From: Frankia sp. AgB32
GTDB taxonomy: Bacteria > Actinomycetota > Actinomycetes > Frankiales > Frankiaceae
Reading direction: 5' to 3'
Assembly: GCF_023243045.1 (NCBI RefSeq)
Contig: NZ_JALKFX010000096.1
Location: forward strand, 1 to 33,708
DNA: 33,708 nucleotides
Every line of letters begins with the position of its first letter. Position 1 is the first letter of the stretch. A program made the translations under genes and the position numbers. The notes below the pieces were generated by a model. It was not told the origin of the DNA. It saw nothing but the letters and a program-made list of their open reading frames with translations, and did not search any database. This document shows, piece by piece, positions 1 to 7,371 of the stretch.

Positions 1-48
1 TGCAATCCTCCATCTTTCGTACAGCACCGCTGTCGATCACTCAGCTAG

Positions 49-225
49 CAAGCAACCTTCAGCGTTCGTGGCACACCTGCTCTTTATAAGGACTTCTCGC
101 GCATCCCGGCCGCTGAACGCAACTACCTGCGCCTGATGTTCACCGATACCGTCATTCGCGGTATGCACACCGCCTGGGAGCAGGATGCGCGCGACGCCAC
201 GAGGGACCCATCGATCTTCATGTGA
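49..225 (+). pseudogene. 3' remnant of an unknown gene
   Basis: An open frame runs from just after a TAG at 46-48 to a TGA at 223-225. It contains no start codon in a sensible place: the first ATG is about 30 codons before the stop. The residues read like the end of a soluble helical protein, including the stretch RIPAAERNYLRLMFTD. Another frame upstream is open to the window edge and closes at a TAA near 88-90, so a frameshift could join the two. The layout loosely recalls the C-terminal helices of small actinobacterial proteins such as the DUF6082 group, but that is a weak impression. It may be a decayed gene or the end of a frameshifted one. Confidence 0.35.
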
Positions 226-242
226 TCAGAACCGGGGACAGG

Positions 243-725
243 ATGACACCGCAGCAGGGTGGGGCTGGCGCTCGGAGGCCGGCGGGACCGGGCGGTTCCG
301 GGCCGGTGGACCAGAACTTTCTCGACACCATTGCGGTCACGGTCGATCTGCTGCTCGGCGCAGACCACAGCGCGGGCTTTTCGGGTCTGGTGGTGTCTGC
401 GGCGGACGGTGTGGTGACGGTGTACCGGACGGCTCCGTACACCGCCGAGATCGACCGGGTTCTGCGCGAGAACATCGGCATGGATCATCTCGTTGTTGCG
501 ACGGCGCCGTACTCCCGGGCGTATCTCCGCCAGATCAGCGACCGCATCGTTGCCGACTGGGAGTTCTGGCGGCAGCGCGGCGTCGTCCTGTCGTCCGTCG
601 GCGCCGCGGCAAGGGGCGAGTCCGTCCGCCTCGGAATCGAGGACGAGGCCAGTGCGCCAGCGGTGCTGGAGTACTACGCGGGCCTTCCGATCACCATCGT
701 CCAAGAAAAGATCATTATTTTCTGA
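243..725 (+). CDS. Hypothetical protein, about 160 aa
   Basis: I do not recognise the family. The frame opens at ATG 222 but a second ATG at 243 (MTPQQGG) follows a GGGGACAGG-like stretch and looks the better start. The first 30 residues are Gly/Pro-rich and probably disordered. The rest is a compact alpha/beta-like domain with alternating hydrophobic strands (DTIAVTVDLLL, VVSAADGVVTVYRTAP) and a helix (SRAYLRQISDRIVADWEFW), ending in a very hydrophobic tail, ITIVQEKIIIF. There is no signal peptide. Codon usage is GC3-rich like the neighbours. It stands alone, 77 bases ahead of the secreted phytase-like gene. No function is assigned. Confidence 0.65.
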   Translation: MTPQQGGAGARRPAGPGGSGPVDQNFLDTIAVTVDLLLGADHSAGFSGLVVSAADGVVTVYRTAPYTAEIDRVLRENIGMDHLVVATAPYSRAYLRQISDRIVADWEFWRQRGVVLSSVGAAARGESVRLGIEDEASAPAVLEYYAGLPITIVQEKIIIF

Positions 726-802
726 GGCGTTCCCGGTAAGTTCCCGAAGGGTTTACCGGAAGCCGCCTACCCCGGATGGTCGGACCGGAGAAGGCTCGTG
801 CC

Positions 803-1915
803 ATGACGTCAGCCCGTCGCCTCCTGGTGCGCGCCGCAGCCGTCGCGGTGACCCTCGTCTGCACGGCCGCGACCACCGCAGTCGCGGCCAGCCCGACAGC
901 TACGGCGGCCGCCGGGGGGCGGAGCTGCCCGCCCGCGGCGGCGGCGGTGGGGTTCAGCGACGCGCTGGACAAGGCGTCGGTGGGCGGGGTGGCCGTCGGG
1001 GGGTTGTCGGGGATCGCGGCGGACCGGCGCAGCGGCGGATATGTGGCCGTCGAGGATCACAGTGGGACCGATCCGGCGCGGCTGTTCTTCCTGCGCGACC
1101 CGCTGCACCCGACGCTGACCGGGGCGCTCGTCCTGCGTCACCCGGACGGCACGCCGTACGACGCGAACGGTTTCGACGGTGAGGGCGTCGCCGTGCTGCC
1201 GGACGGGCAGTTCCTGGTCAGCTCGGAGACCGAGCCGTCGGTCCGCGTCTTCGGCCGTGACGGCAGGCAGGCCGGGGAGCTGGCCGTGCCGGCGCGGTTC
1301 GCGGTCGCGCCGGCCGGCGAGGCGACGGCGAACGCAACACTGGAGGGGCTGTCGGTCTCGCCGTCGGGACGGTTCGTCTACGCGGCTATGGAGGGCACGC
1401 TGGCCGGGGACGCGCCGGCCAGCGGTGTTGAGGGCCGGTTCCGCCGGATTCTCGTCTACACCGCGGACCGGACCGCACCCGGCGGGTTCCGGCTGGTCCG
1501 CCAGCTCGGCTACGAGGTCGACCCGGGCAACCGGATCGCCGAGGTGACGGCGTACGGCGACGGGCGGCTCGTCGTGCTGGAGGCGGCGTTCACCGCGAAG
1601 GTCGGCAACACGGTGACCCTCTACGCCGTCACCGGCGCGAACCAGGCGCCGGACGTCAGCGGCGTCGCGAACCTCTCCGCCACACCGCGCGCCGACATCG
1701 TCGCCAAGCACCCGGTCGCCGATCTCGTCCGCTGCCCGACGCTCGGCGCGACCAGCAAGGAGCCGCAGGTCAACCCGCTGCTCGACAACTACGAGGGTCT
1801 CGCCGTGGCGGCGCCCGCAGGCCGTGGCCCCGCCTCGCTCACCCTGGTCAGCGACGACAACTTCAGCGCCGCCCAGACCACCCGCCTGCTCACCCTCACC
1901 GCGCTGCTGCCCTGA
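803..1915 (+). CDS. Secreted esterase-like/phytase-like beta-propeller protein
   Basis: A 370-residue exported protein. It begins with a classic signal peptide: MTSARR, a hydrophobic Ala/Val core, then an ASPTATAAAG cleavage area. The mature part looks like the phytase-like/esterase-like propeller family (PF13449 type). Visible features are the repeated blade pattern GLSGIAADRR, FDGEGVAVLPDG, LEGLSVSPSGRFVYAAMEG, a central YEVDPGNRIAEVTAYGDGRLVVLE, and the C-terminal NYEGLAVAAP plus TLVSDDNFS motif typical of the family. Family members are thought to hydrolyse phosphate esters outside the cell; the substrate here is unknown. The start at 803 is preferred over an in-frame ATG at 776 because GGAGAAGG (787-794) sits 8 bases before it and the signal peptide begins there. 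Confidence 0.85.
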   Translation: MTSARRLLVRAAAVAVTLVCTAATTAVAASPTATAAAGGRSCPPAAAAVGFSDALDKASVGGVAVGGLSGIAADRRSGGYVAVEDHSGTDPARLFFLRDPLHPTLTGALVLRHPDGTPYDANGFDGEGVAVLPDGQFLVSSETEPSVRVFGRDGRQAGELAVPARFAVAPAGEATANATLEGLSVSPSGRFVYAAMEGTLAGDAPASGVEGRFRRILVYTADRTAPGGFRLVRQLGYEVDPGNRIAEVTAYGDGRLVVLEAAFTAKVGNTVTLYAVTGANQAPDVSGVANLSATPRADIVAKHPVADLVRCPTLGATSKEPQVNPLLDNYEGLAVAAPAGRGPASLTLVSDDNFSAAQTTRLLTLTALLP

Positions 1916-1951
1916 GCCGGCCGGTCCGCGGCGCCGCCAGCCCAAACACTC

Positions 1952-2482
1952 TCAACCGGCCGCCGGCAGCCGCTCCTGCAGACGCTGGCTGAAGGTAAAT
2001 GTGTAAGGCAGCAGTTTGAGTGTCTCGACAGTCACCTCAATTCCATGGTCCTGCAGACTTTCCGCCAGCCGTGCCCACGTGTGCGTCTCTCCCGTTACCT
2101 CGACATCATCTGGCAGAACCACGGTTCGAGCTGTCTCCTCGACTCCCTCCGCGGTGAGATGAGCCCAAGGCGTGTCTCCCACCGGCTCGCCTACCAACCA
2201 ACTGGTCCAGCCCCGATCGCTCGTCAACGTAAGTCGCCGGCCATCAGAGAGCATCGCAATCTCTTCTACCCGGAAATCCAGAGCCTCGCCGATCGGCTCA
2301 CGGGGCCGACCCGCCCCGCCTGTCAACCAGGCCGATCCCGGGGCACTATCGTCGATGTCACACCAGGCGCCTAGACCCACGACTTCCACGGTCACCACAC
2401 AACCCTGTCTCGGACCCACTTCAGCTTCAGCCCTGAGCAATGATCCACAATTCCCCCGCTGAGGCGCCTCGTCACCGTGCAA
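1952..2482 (-). CDS. Hypothetical protein, up to 176 aa
   Basis: Not recognised. The longest frame starts at a TTG (2482) with no clear ribosome site. Internal GTG codons just before TVEVVGLGAWCDIDD give a shorter protein of about 145 residues, so the start is uncertain. The residues suggest a small soluble alpha/beta protein: a strand TVEVVGLG, a strand-turn-strand region with RRLTLTSDRGWTSWLVGE, and a final helix/strand segment with WARLAESLQDHGIEVTVETLKLLPYTF. There are no membrane segments and no known catalytic motif. It converges with the phytase-like gene, with only 36 bases between stops. Its codon usage is less GC-extreme than its neighbours, so it may be accessory. Confidence 0.5.
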   Translation of the reverse strand: MHGDEAPQRGNCGSLLRAEAEVGPRQGCVVTVEVVGLGAWCDIDDSAPGSAWLTGGAGRPREPIGEALDFRVEEIAMLSDGRRLTLTSDRGWTSWLVGEPVGDTPWAHLTAEGVEETARTVVLPDDVEVTGETHTWARLAESLQDHGIEVTVETLKLLPYTFTFSQRLQERLPAAG

Positions 2483-2772
2483 CTGCAGGAACTTTACGGT
2501 GACGGCAGTTGGCGAAACAGTGGCACGAAAGGTAAAGCAACAGTCGCCCCCGGCGGGGGCAGTGGCAAGTGGGCCACGGGGCGAGCGGGCCGCATCACCA
2601 GGAGCATGACCGGGTGGCTCAGCGTGATCGACGTGGATCCGGTCAATCTATCCGACGACAATAGCGTGAAAATTACAACCGGCAGGAACGTCGACTGCAG
2701 GCGGTAGGTCAGATTCCACCGCATGCTGGACGCAACCAGCAACGGTGGCACCGGATGCAGCGGCAAGGAGGG
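2483..2772. other. Intergenic region, nothing convincing
   Basis: About 290 bases between the 5' end of the unknown 176-aa gene and the stop of the DoxX gene, both on the minus strand. Short open frames on both strands lack ribosome sites and coding character. No repeat or RNA was recognised. Composition is less GC-rich than the surroundings. Confidence 0.5.
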
Positions 2773-3288
2773 TCAACCTTGCAGATGAGATCCAGCTTTC
2801 GCAGATAGCGGTGCGTTCGGACGCCGCAGATGCCGCCCCAGCGAGCACGCCTGGCGGTGACGCGTCGCTGGCTTGGGAGCCGCCGTGTAGTGGGTGCCGG
2901 TGCCGCGGGGGGCAAGGACCGCGCGGATCATCGGGACCTGCAGCGGTAGCCGGGCCCAGGCGAAGGCCGCCGCGGCGACGTCGCTCGGCTGACCGCCGCC
3001 TTCCCGGGCCCCGGTGGTGGCGTCCAGGGCCATCTGCAGGTTTCCGGGCCACACGGCGAGGAGCAGGGCGGCGCTGGCGGGCCCGGCCCAGCGCGCTTTC
3101 GCGAGCAGCCCCGCGGCGCAGGCCAGCTCGGCGACGCCGCTGGCGTACACGATCTCGCGGGGGCGTGGCAGCGCGGGCGGTATGAGCGGTTCGAAGACCG
3201 ACGGGCGCACCAGGTGCACCACCCCGCTGACCAGGAAGGCCGCCGTCACCAGCGACGGGCGTGATCGGCTGCGCGGCAGGTGCGTCAT
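2773..3288 (-). CDS. DoxX-like small integral membrane protein
   Basis: A 171-residue protein with the compact four-helix layout of the DoxX family. The first helix is SLVTAAFLVSGVVHLVRPSVF, followed by the typical loop EPLIPPALPRPREIVYASG, a second helix VAELACAAGLLA, a third PASAALLLAVWPGNLQMALD, and a fourth near FAWARLPLQVPMIRAVL. The motif of a short first helix, H, then FEPLIPPALPRP is characteristic of the branch annotated as DoxX or DoxX-like membrane protein in actinobacteria. These proteins have been linked to redox stress and quinone-associated functions, but no reaction is certain. The frame is open well upstream (to 3405), but the residues there are Arg/Pro-rich and non-membrane, so the ATG at 3288 is preferred. 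It is divergent from the GNAT-AAA gene. Confidence 0.8.
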   Translation of the reverse strand: MTHLPRSRSRPSLVTAAFLVSGVVHLVRPSVFEPLIPPALPRPREIVYASGVAELACAAGLLAKARWAGPASAALLLAVWPGNLQMALDATTGAREGGGQPSDVAAAAFAWARLPLQVPMIRAVLAPRGTGTHYTAAPKPATRHRQACSLGRHLRRPNAPLSAKAGSHLQG

Positions 3289-3678
3289 GGGCGAATTCAA
3301 CCAGCACGGCGCCCCGGCCGCCCACTGTCGGGCGGCTGGGGCATCGATCCCGCGACGAACACGGACTGTCCACTGTCCGCCCGGACGGGCCGACCGTCGG
3401 CGCATCGTCGAAGGTGGCGGCGGGCAGCGTCACAGCCATCCCTCGCCAACCCGCCCGCCAGCGGGTACCCGGGCTGGCGAGCCGCAGGTCACAGGCCTGA
3501 CGGCGCCGCGGCGACCCTGCCCGGGGGAACACCCCCGGGCAGCGACACGTCCTTCGTCCGCCGGTGGCGATGCCAAGGTCCCGCGACAAAGCTCCATCGG
3601 TCCCAGCCTGTTCGTCACTGACGGCGATGCACAGTCGTCTTGACGATCCGTCGGTGACCGACCTGAAGGAGAGCCAGC
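3289..3678. other. Divergent intergenic region between DoxX and GNAT-AAA genes
   Basis: About 390 bases separating two divergently transcribed genes, so it should carry both promoters. Only the ribosome site AAGGAGA at 3666-3672 for the rightward gene is clear. Overlapping open frames are present on both strands but show no coding character. I could not pick out a confident promoter or operator. Confidence 0.5.
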
Positions 3679-5028
3679 GTGCCCATCTGGCACATCCGTC
3701 CGTACGAGACCGTCGACTACGCGGCCACCGTGCGTCTGTTGGAGGAGGTGCACGGCGCGCCGGGCGGCTCGCCGATCAACCTGACCGACACCGTACTGGC
3801 GCTGCGGCACGACTCGCCCGACGCCGACACCGAGACCCCGGCGGTGGTCGCCGTGGCCGGCGAACACATCGTCGGGGCCGCGGTCGGGCGCAAGGAGGGC
3901 GGGCAGGGCCGGGTGCTCACCGTCGCCATCGCGCCGGCCTGGCGACACCACGGGATCGGCTCCGGGCTGCTTCAGGCCGTCGAGAACCAGCTGCTGCACG
4001 TCGGCTGCCGCCGGATCACCACGCTGATCAATCCCGGCCAGCCCGACGAGGAGGCGTTCCTCAACCGCGGTTTCACCGCCACCGGGCAGGTGCTCTACGA
4101 CAAGCAGATCCCGCTGCGCCCGGCGGACGTGTCAACCGTGGAGCGCTGGGGCGGGGCGCTGCTGAGCGCGTCGGAGTGGTCGAACCTCGCCGGGATGGAG
4201 GAGGAGCGCTCGATGATCGAGAAGCGCCTGCTCCTGCCGGTGCGGGAACGGGAGCTCGCCGAGGCCTACGGCGTGGTCATCCCGACCGCGATGCTGCTGT
4301 TCGGGCCGCCGGGGACGGGCAAGACGTCGTTCGCCCGCGCGGTCGCCGCCCGGCTGGAGTGGCCGTTCGTGGAGCTGCTGCCGTCCCGGCTGGCCTCGGG
4401 CGCGAGTGGGCTGGCCGCGGAGCTGCGCACGGCGATCAACGCTCTGATGGGCGTCGAGCGGGTCGTCGTGTTCATCGACGAGGTCGACGAGATCGCCCAG
4501 TCCCGGGAGGTCCGGCCGGAGAACCAGTCGGTCGTCAACGAGCTGCTCAAGGCGATCCCGCTGTTCCGGGGGGTGCAGGGCCGGCTGCTGATCTGCGCGA
4601 CGAACGCGGTGTCCGCGCTGGACCCGGCGTTCGTCCGCCCGGGTCGGTTCGACCTCGTGCTGCCGATCGGCCCGCCGGACGCCTCCGGTCGCCGGGTGCT
4701 GCTCGCCGGGCTGTTGGAGCGGATCGCCAACAAGGCGGAGATCGACCTGGACGCGGTGGTCGCCGCCACGGACCTGTTCACCCCGGCGGACCTCACCGCG
4801 GTCGTGCAGCGCTCGGCCGCGGCAGCCTTCCACCGCGCCACGGACGGCGCCTGGCCGACCGGCAAGCCCGATTCGGACGCGGCCGGACCCGAGGGCGGCC
4901 CTGACCCCGCCGTCACGCCGCTGCGCACCGAGGACCTGCTCGACGCCGCCCGCCAGGCCCGCCCGACGATCAGCCTGACCGAGCTGGACCGTTTCCGCCG
5001 GGACGCGCAGGCCTTCACCCGGATCTGA
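3679..5028 (+). CDS. GNAT acetyltransferase fused to a Cdc48/FtsH-type AAA+ ATPase
   Basis: A 449-residue two-domain protein. Residues 1-145 form a GNAT N-acetyltransferase domain: strand VVAVAGEHIVGAAVG, then VLTVAIAPAWRHHGIGSGLL with the acetyl-CoA loop R89-x-x-G-I-G, and the end strand FLNRGFTATGQVLYDK. Residues 165-445 form a classical AAA+ module: Walker A GPPGTGKT (209-216), Walker B VVVFIDEVDE (about 262-271), sensor-1 Asn309 (ICATNA), arginine finger region RPGRFD (320-325), and a helical lid with DLFTPADLTAVVQRSA. The AAA part is of the classic clade (FtsH, Cdc48, Vps4). Start is GTG 3679, with AAGGAGA six bases before it. Joining an acetyl-transferring domain to an unfoldase-like motor suggests modification coupled to remodelling of one target; this is inference. 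It is transcribed alone. Confidence 0.88.
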   Translation: MPIWHIRPYETVDYAATVRLLEEVHGAPGGSPINLTDTVLALRHDSPDADTETPAVVAVAGEHIVGAAVGRKEGGQGRVLTVAIAPAWRHHGIGSGLLQAVENQLLHVGCRRITTLINPGQPDEEAFLNRGFTATGQVLYDKQIPLRPADVSTVERWGGALLSASEWSNLAGMEEERSMIEKRLLLPVRERELAEAYGVVIPTAMLLFGPPGTGKTSFARAVAARLEWPFVELLPSRLASGASGLAAELRTAINALMGVERVVVFIDEVDEIAQSREVRPENQSVVNELLKAIPLFRGVQGRLLICATNAVSALDPAFVRPGRFDLVLPIGPPDASGRRVLLAGLLERIANKAEIDLDAVVAATDLFTPADLTAVVQRSAAAAFHRATDGAWPTGKPDSDAAGPEGGPDPAVTPLRTEDLLDAARQARPTISLTELDRFRRDAQAFTRI

Positions 5029-5313
5029 CGGCCGACTCCCACGGTCGTGCCACGTGCCACGGCTTCGCGCCTCGGGGCTGCGTGGTTTGTCGTTCGTGAC
5101 CGTGACCGCCTGCCGTCCGGTGCCGCCGCGACGGGACCGCCCGCCCGTCGCGGCCGGGTCGAACGGCGGGCCCGCGCGGGACCTGGGATCGGTCCTTGTC
5201 CGACGTTCGGCAATTCCGGGGAAATCTGCGGCTGACGCCGGGAAACTAACCATCGTCACGAATTACCCGACTCCCCGTCTCTCCACCACGGCCCTCGAGA
5301 CAGGTGCATCGCC
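5029..5313. other. Intergenic region upstream of flavoprotein
   Basis: About 285 bases with no supported gene. The last 70 bases are markedly less GC-rich (around ACTAACCATCGTCACGAATTA, 5243-5263), which is where a promoter for the flavoprotein gene would be expected. AGGTG lies about ten bases before its ATG. No clear terminator was seen after the GNAT-AAA stop. Confidence 0.4.
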
Positions 5314-5868
5314 ATGACAGTCGGAAACCGCGCTCTCTACATCGTCGTCTGCGGCGGCGGGTATCCCGCCGGCGACCTTCCCGCCTTCGTCGAGCAGGCG
5401 CGGGGCACCGACTGGGACGTCCGCGTCGTCGCGACGCCGGCGTCGCTGAAGTTCATCGACGCCCCCCTGCTCGGCGAGCTCACCGGGCACGCCGTGCGCA
5501 GCGAGTACGTGCTGGTGGAGGACGACGACGAGGAACGGCCGATCCCGGACGCGGTGGTCGTGGCGCCGGCGACCTTCAACACGGTGAACAAGTTCGCGAC
5601 CGGGATCTCCGACACCCTGGCGCTGAGCCTGCTCAACGAGACCATCGGCTCCGGCATCCCGATCATCATCTCGCTGCCGCCGAACCCGACCCACGCCCGG
5701 CACCCGGCGTTCCTGACGAACATCGCCACCCTGCGCTCCTGGGGCGTGGAAGTAATCTTCGACTACGAGGGCATCGTCCTGGAGGACGTCCCCGACATCG
5801 AGGCGTGGAAGGCGATGTTCCCCTGGCAGCAGACCTTCGACGCCCTGGAGGCGACGAAGAAGCTCTGA
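5314..5868 (+). CDS. Flavoprotein of the HFCD/Dfp-like family
   Basis: A 184-residue Rossmann-like protein of the flavoprotein family that includes the CoaC/Dfp decarboxylase, EpiD/MrsD and UbiX-like enzymes (PF02441 type). The N-terminal strand ALYIVVCGGGYPAGDLPAF replaces the usual Gly-Ser nucleotide loop. The strand VRVVATPASLKFID follows. PDAVVVAPATFNTVNKFATGISD (from 79) matches the conserved PASANT/N-K-x-A-x-G-x-x-D flavin-binding signature, here PATFNT at 85-90. The strand IPIIISLPPN and a C-terminal helix complete the domain. FMN is the expected cofactor. The substrate is unknown: no CoaB domain is fused and no coenzyme A or lanthipeptide genes are nearby, so it is probably not the housekeeping CoaBC. 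It is a single gene followed by a hairpin terminator. Confidence 0.8.
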   Translation: MTVGNRALYIVVCGGGYPAGDLPAFVEQARGTDWDVRVVATPASLKFIDAPLLGELTGHAVRSEYVLVEDDDEERPIPDAVVVAPATFNTVNKFATGISDTLALSLLNETIGSGIPIIISLPPNPTHARHPAFLTNIATLRSWGVEVIFDYEGIVLEDVPDIEAWKAMFPWQQTFDALEATKKL

Positions 5869-5899
5869 CCCGGCGCCGACGCCGGCCCGGGGCGCCGGG
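5869..5899. terminator. Hairpin between convergent genes
   Basis: Starting right after the flavoprotein stop, CCCGGCGCC (5869-5877) and GGCGCCGGG (5891-5899) form a perfect 9-bp stem around a 13-base loop. It lies between convergent genes, so it could end transcription from both sides. There is no T tract, as is common in high-GC actinobacteria. Confidence 0.55.
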
Positions 5900-5908
5900 G
5901 GGCGTTCC

Positions 5909-6961
5909 TCACTCGGTCGTGGGGATGTCCCGGCCCTCCCCGGGCTGGTGCGGCTCCGTCGGGAGACGCGGGCCGCGGGCCCGGGACAGGTCGAGCGCCG
6001 CCGCCAGTGCGACGGGAGCGAGGACGAGCAGGAACCCGCCGCCCACGTAGTTGTTCTCCCAGCCCCACCGGTCGTAACGGATCGACTCGGCGATGGGCAT
6101 CAGCGACCAGGTCGCGCCGATGCCGAAGGCCGCGGCGGCCCAGCCGGGTCGCCGCACACTGATCACGGTCGCGGCGAGAAGACCGACGAGGGCCGTCGCC
6201 GGCACGGCCATCTCCACGGTGTCGAGCAGGCCGCCGTAGCCGCGATAGGCGTTGATCGGGAAGCTGTAGTACAGGTACTCGTGGTAAGCCGAGTGGTACA
6301 GCCAGCGGCCGTAGACCAGCGCCCCGGCGAGGAACAGGCTGACCGACGCCGCCGTGGCGACCAGCGCCCGGCGAGGCAGCGGCGCCGGCAGGCCGGCCCA
6401 CGCCATCGCGGCCAGCAGGAACAGCACGACCAGCAGGCAGAGCTGCGGCCGTTCGATCTCGGTTCGCGCCGCGACCAGCACCGCGGCACCTACCGCCAGG
6501 CAGGTCAGGAGCAGCAGCGAACGGGCCGCACGGCGCGTGCCGACCAGCGCCGCGAGGAAGGCGGCCATGGGGAGCGGGTAGATCGCGGCGCCGACGGTGA
6601 CGAACGGGCCGAAAGTCAGCCCGCTGCCGATGTCATAGCCCAGGTCCGTTGGCCGCGGTTCGGGCAGCACCTCCGCGACGACGAACAGGAACAGGGACAG
6701 CGCCGCCACCGACCCCAGCGCCAGGACGGCCACCCGGTGCCGGACCACCGCGGGCACCCGGCCCAGCACGGCACCGAACCGGGCGGCCAGGCCGTGCGCG
6801 ACCAGATCCGCGACCTCGGCCGGGCTCGGCCTCGTGCGGCCGGCGGCGTCGGCCACGTCCAGCAGGGTGGCGACGACCTCGTCCTCGTGGAGCTGTCGCC
6901 AGGGCCGCGGATAGCACCGGAGCAGCCGACGGTAGGCGAGTTCGCCCGCGGGCCGGGTCAC
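5909..6961 (-). CDS. Multi-pass membrane protein, partner of PadR regulator
   Basis: A 350-residue protein. It opens with a cytoplasmic segment, AYRRLLRCYPRPWRQLHEDEVVATLLDVAD (residues 9-38). This is the signature start of a large actinobacterial group of membrane proteins encoded directly after PadR regulators. A short helical domain (PSPAEVADLVAHGLAARFG) follows, then about eight hydrophobic helices, for example VAVLALGSVAALSLFLFVVA, LCLLVVLFLLAAMAWAG and AAAFGIGATWSLMPIA. The Tyr-rich loop near YHSAYHEYLYYSFP is unusual and may face outside. Its start overlaps the PadR stop by 4 bases, so the two are translated together. The function is unknown; it may act as a membrane-bound sensor or anti-regulator. 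Confidence 0.8.
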   Translation of the reverse strand: MTRPAGELAYRRLLRCYPRPWRQLHEDEVVATLLDVADAAGRTRPSPAEVADLVAHGLAARFGAVLGRVPAVVRHRVAVLALGSVAALSLFLFVVAEVLPEPRPTDLGYDIGSGLTFGPFVTVGAAIYPLPMAAFLAALVGTRRAARSLLLLTCLAVGAAVLVAARTEIERPQLCLLVVLFLLAAMAWAGLPAPLPRRALVATAASVSLFLAGALVYGRWLYHSAYHEYLYYSFPINAYRGYGGLLDTVEMAVPATALVGLLAATVISVRRPGWAAAAFGIGATWSLMPIAESIRYDRWGWENNYVGGGFLLVLAPVALAAALDLSRARGPRLPTEPHQPGEGRDIPTTE

Positions 6962-7302
6962 GCCGGTGCCGTCCCCGGCCGGCGGCGCGAGCGCAGTCGA
7001 CGGTCGGCCTCGGCGGCGTTCGTCCGCAGCAGGACGATCTGCCCGGCGAGGATCTCCGCGCCCAGGTCGGTGAGGTCGTAGTAGCGCCGGAGCCTGCCGT
7101 CGACCACCTCCTCGCCGCTGGGGCGCACCAGGCCCTCACCTGCCAGCCGGTCGAGCGCGGCGTACAGCGTCCCCGCCCGTAGCGTCACCCGGCCGCCGGT
7201 GATGGAGCCGATCTCCTCGATCAGCGCGTATCCGTGCTTGGCCCCGTCGGCGAGCGCGGCGAGGACCAGGAAGGTCGGCTCACGCATGTCCGCTTTACTC
7301 AC
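6958..7302 (-). CDS. PadR-family transcriptional regulator
   Basis: A 114-residue winged-helix repressor of the short PadR class. It has the typical order: REPTFLVLAALADGAKHGYALIEEI (helices 1-2), the recognition helix region GRVTLRAGTLYAALDRLAGEGLV, the wing SGEEVVDGRLRRYYDLTDLGAEIL, and a C-terminal dimerisation helix ending in a basic tail. The annotated start is GTG 7302; an ATG at 7287 (MREPTF) matches the usual family start and may be the true one. The sequence just before the GTG is AT-rich (GGTATATGCTGAC on the coding strand), which could hold a promoter and the operator for self-repression. It is coupled by an ATGA overlap to the membrane protein and lies 69 bases after the histidine kinase. 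Confidence 0.88.
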   Translation of the reverse strand: MSKADMREPTFLVLAALADGAKHGYALIEEIGSITGGRVTLRAGTLYAALDRLAGEGLVRPSGEEVVDGRLRRYYDLTDLGAEILAGQIVLLRTNAAEADRRLRSRRRPGTAPA

Positions 7303-7371
7303 ATGGTCAGCATATACCGATGATCTGACTGTGCGCCGCGGAGCGCGCGCCGTCGACAGGGCCAGGTCGTT

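Noticed and set aside
1918-1962. CGGCCGGT/ACCGGCCG inverted repeat between convergent genes
   Set aside because: An 8-bp stem with a 29-base loop that extends into a coding end; too weak in such GC-rich sequence to call a terminator.
2494-2766. A 90-codon minus-strand open frame
   Set aside because: No ribosome site, Pro-rich shadow-like residues and no recognisable fold.
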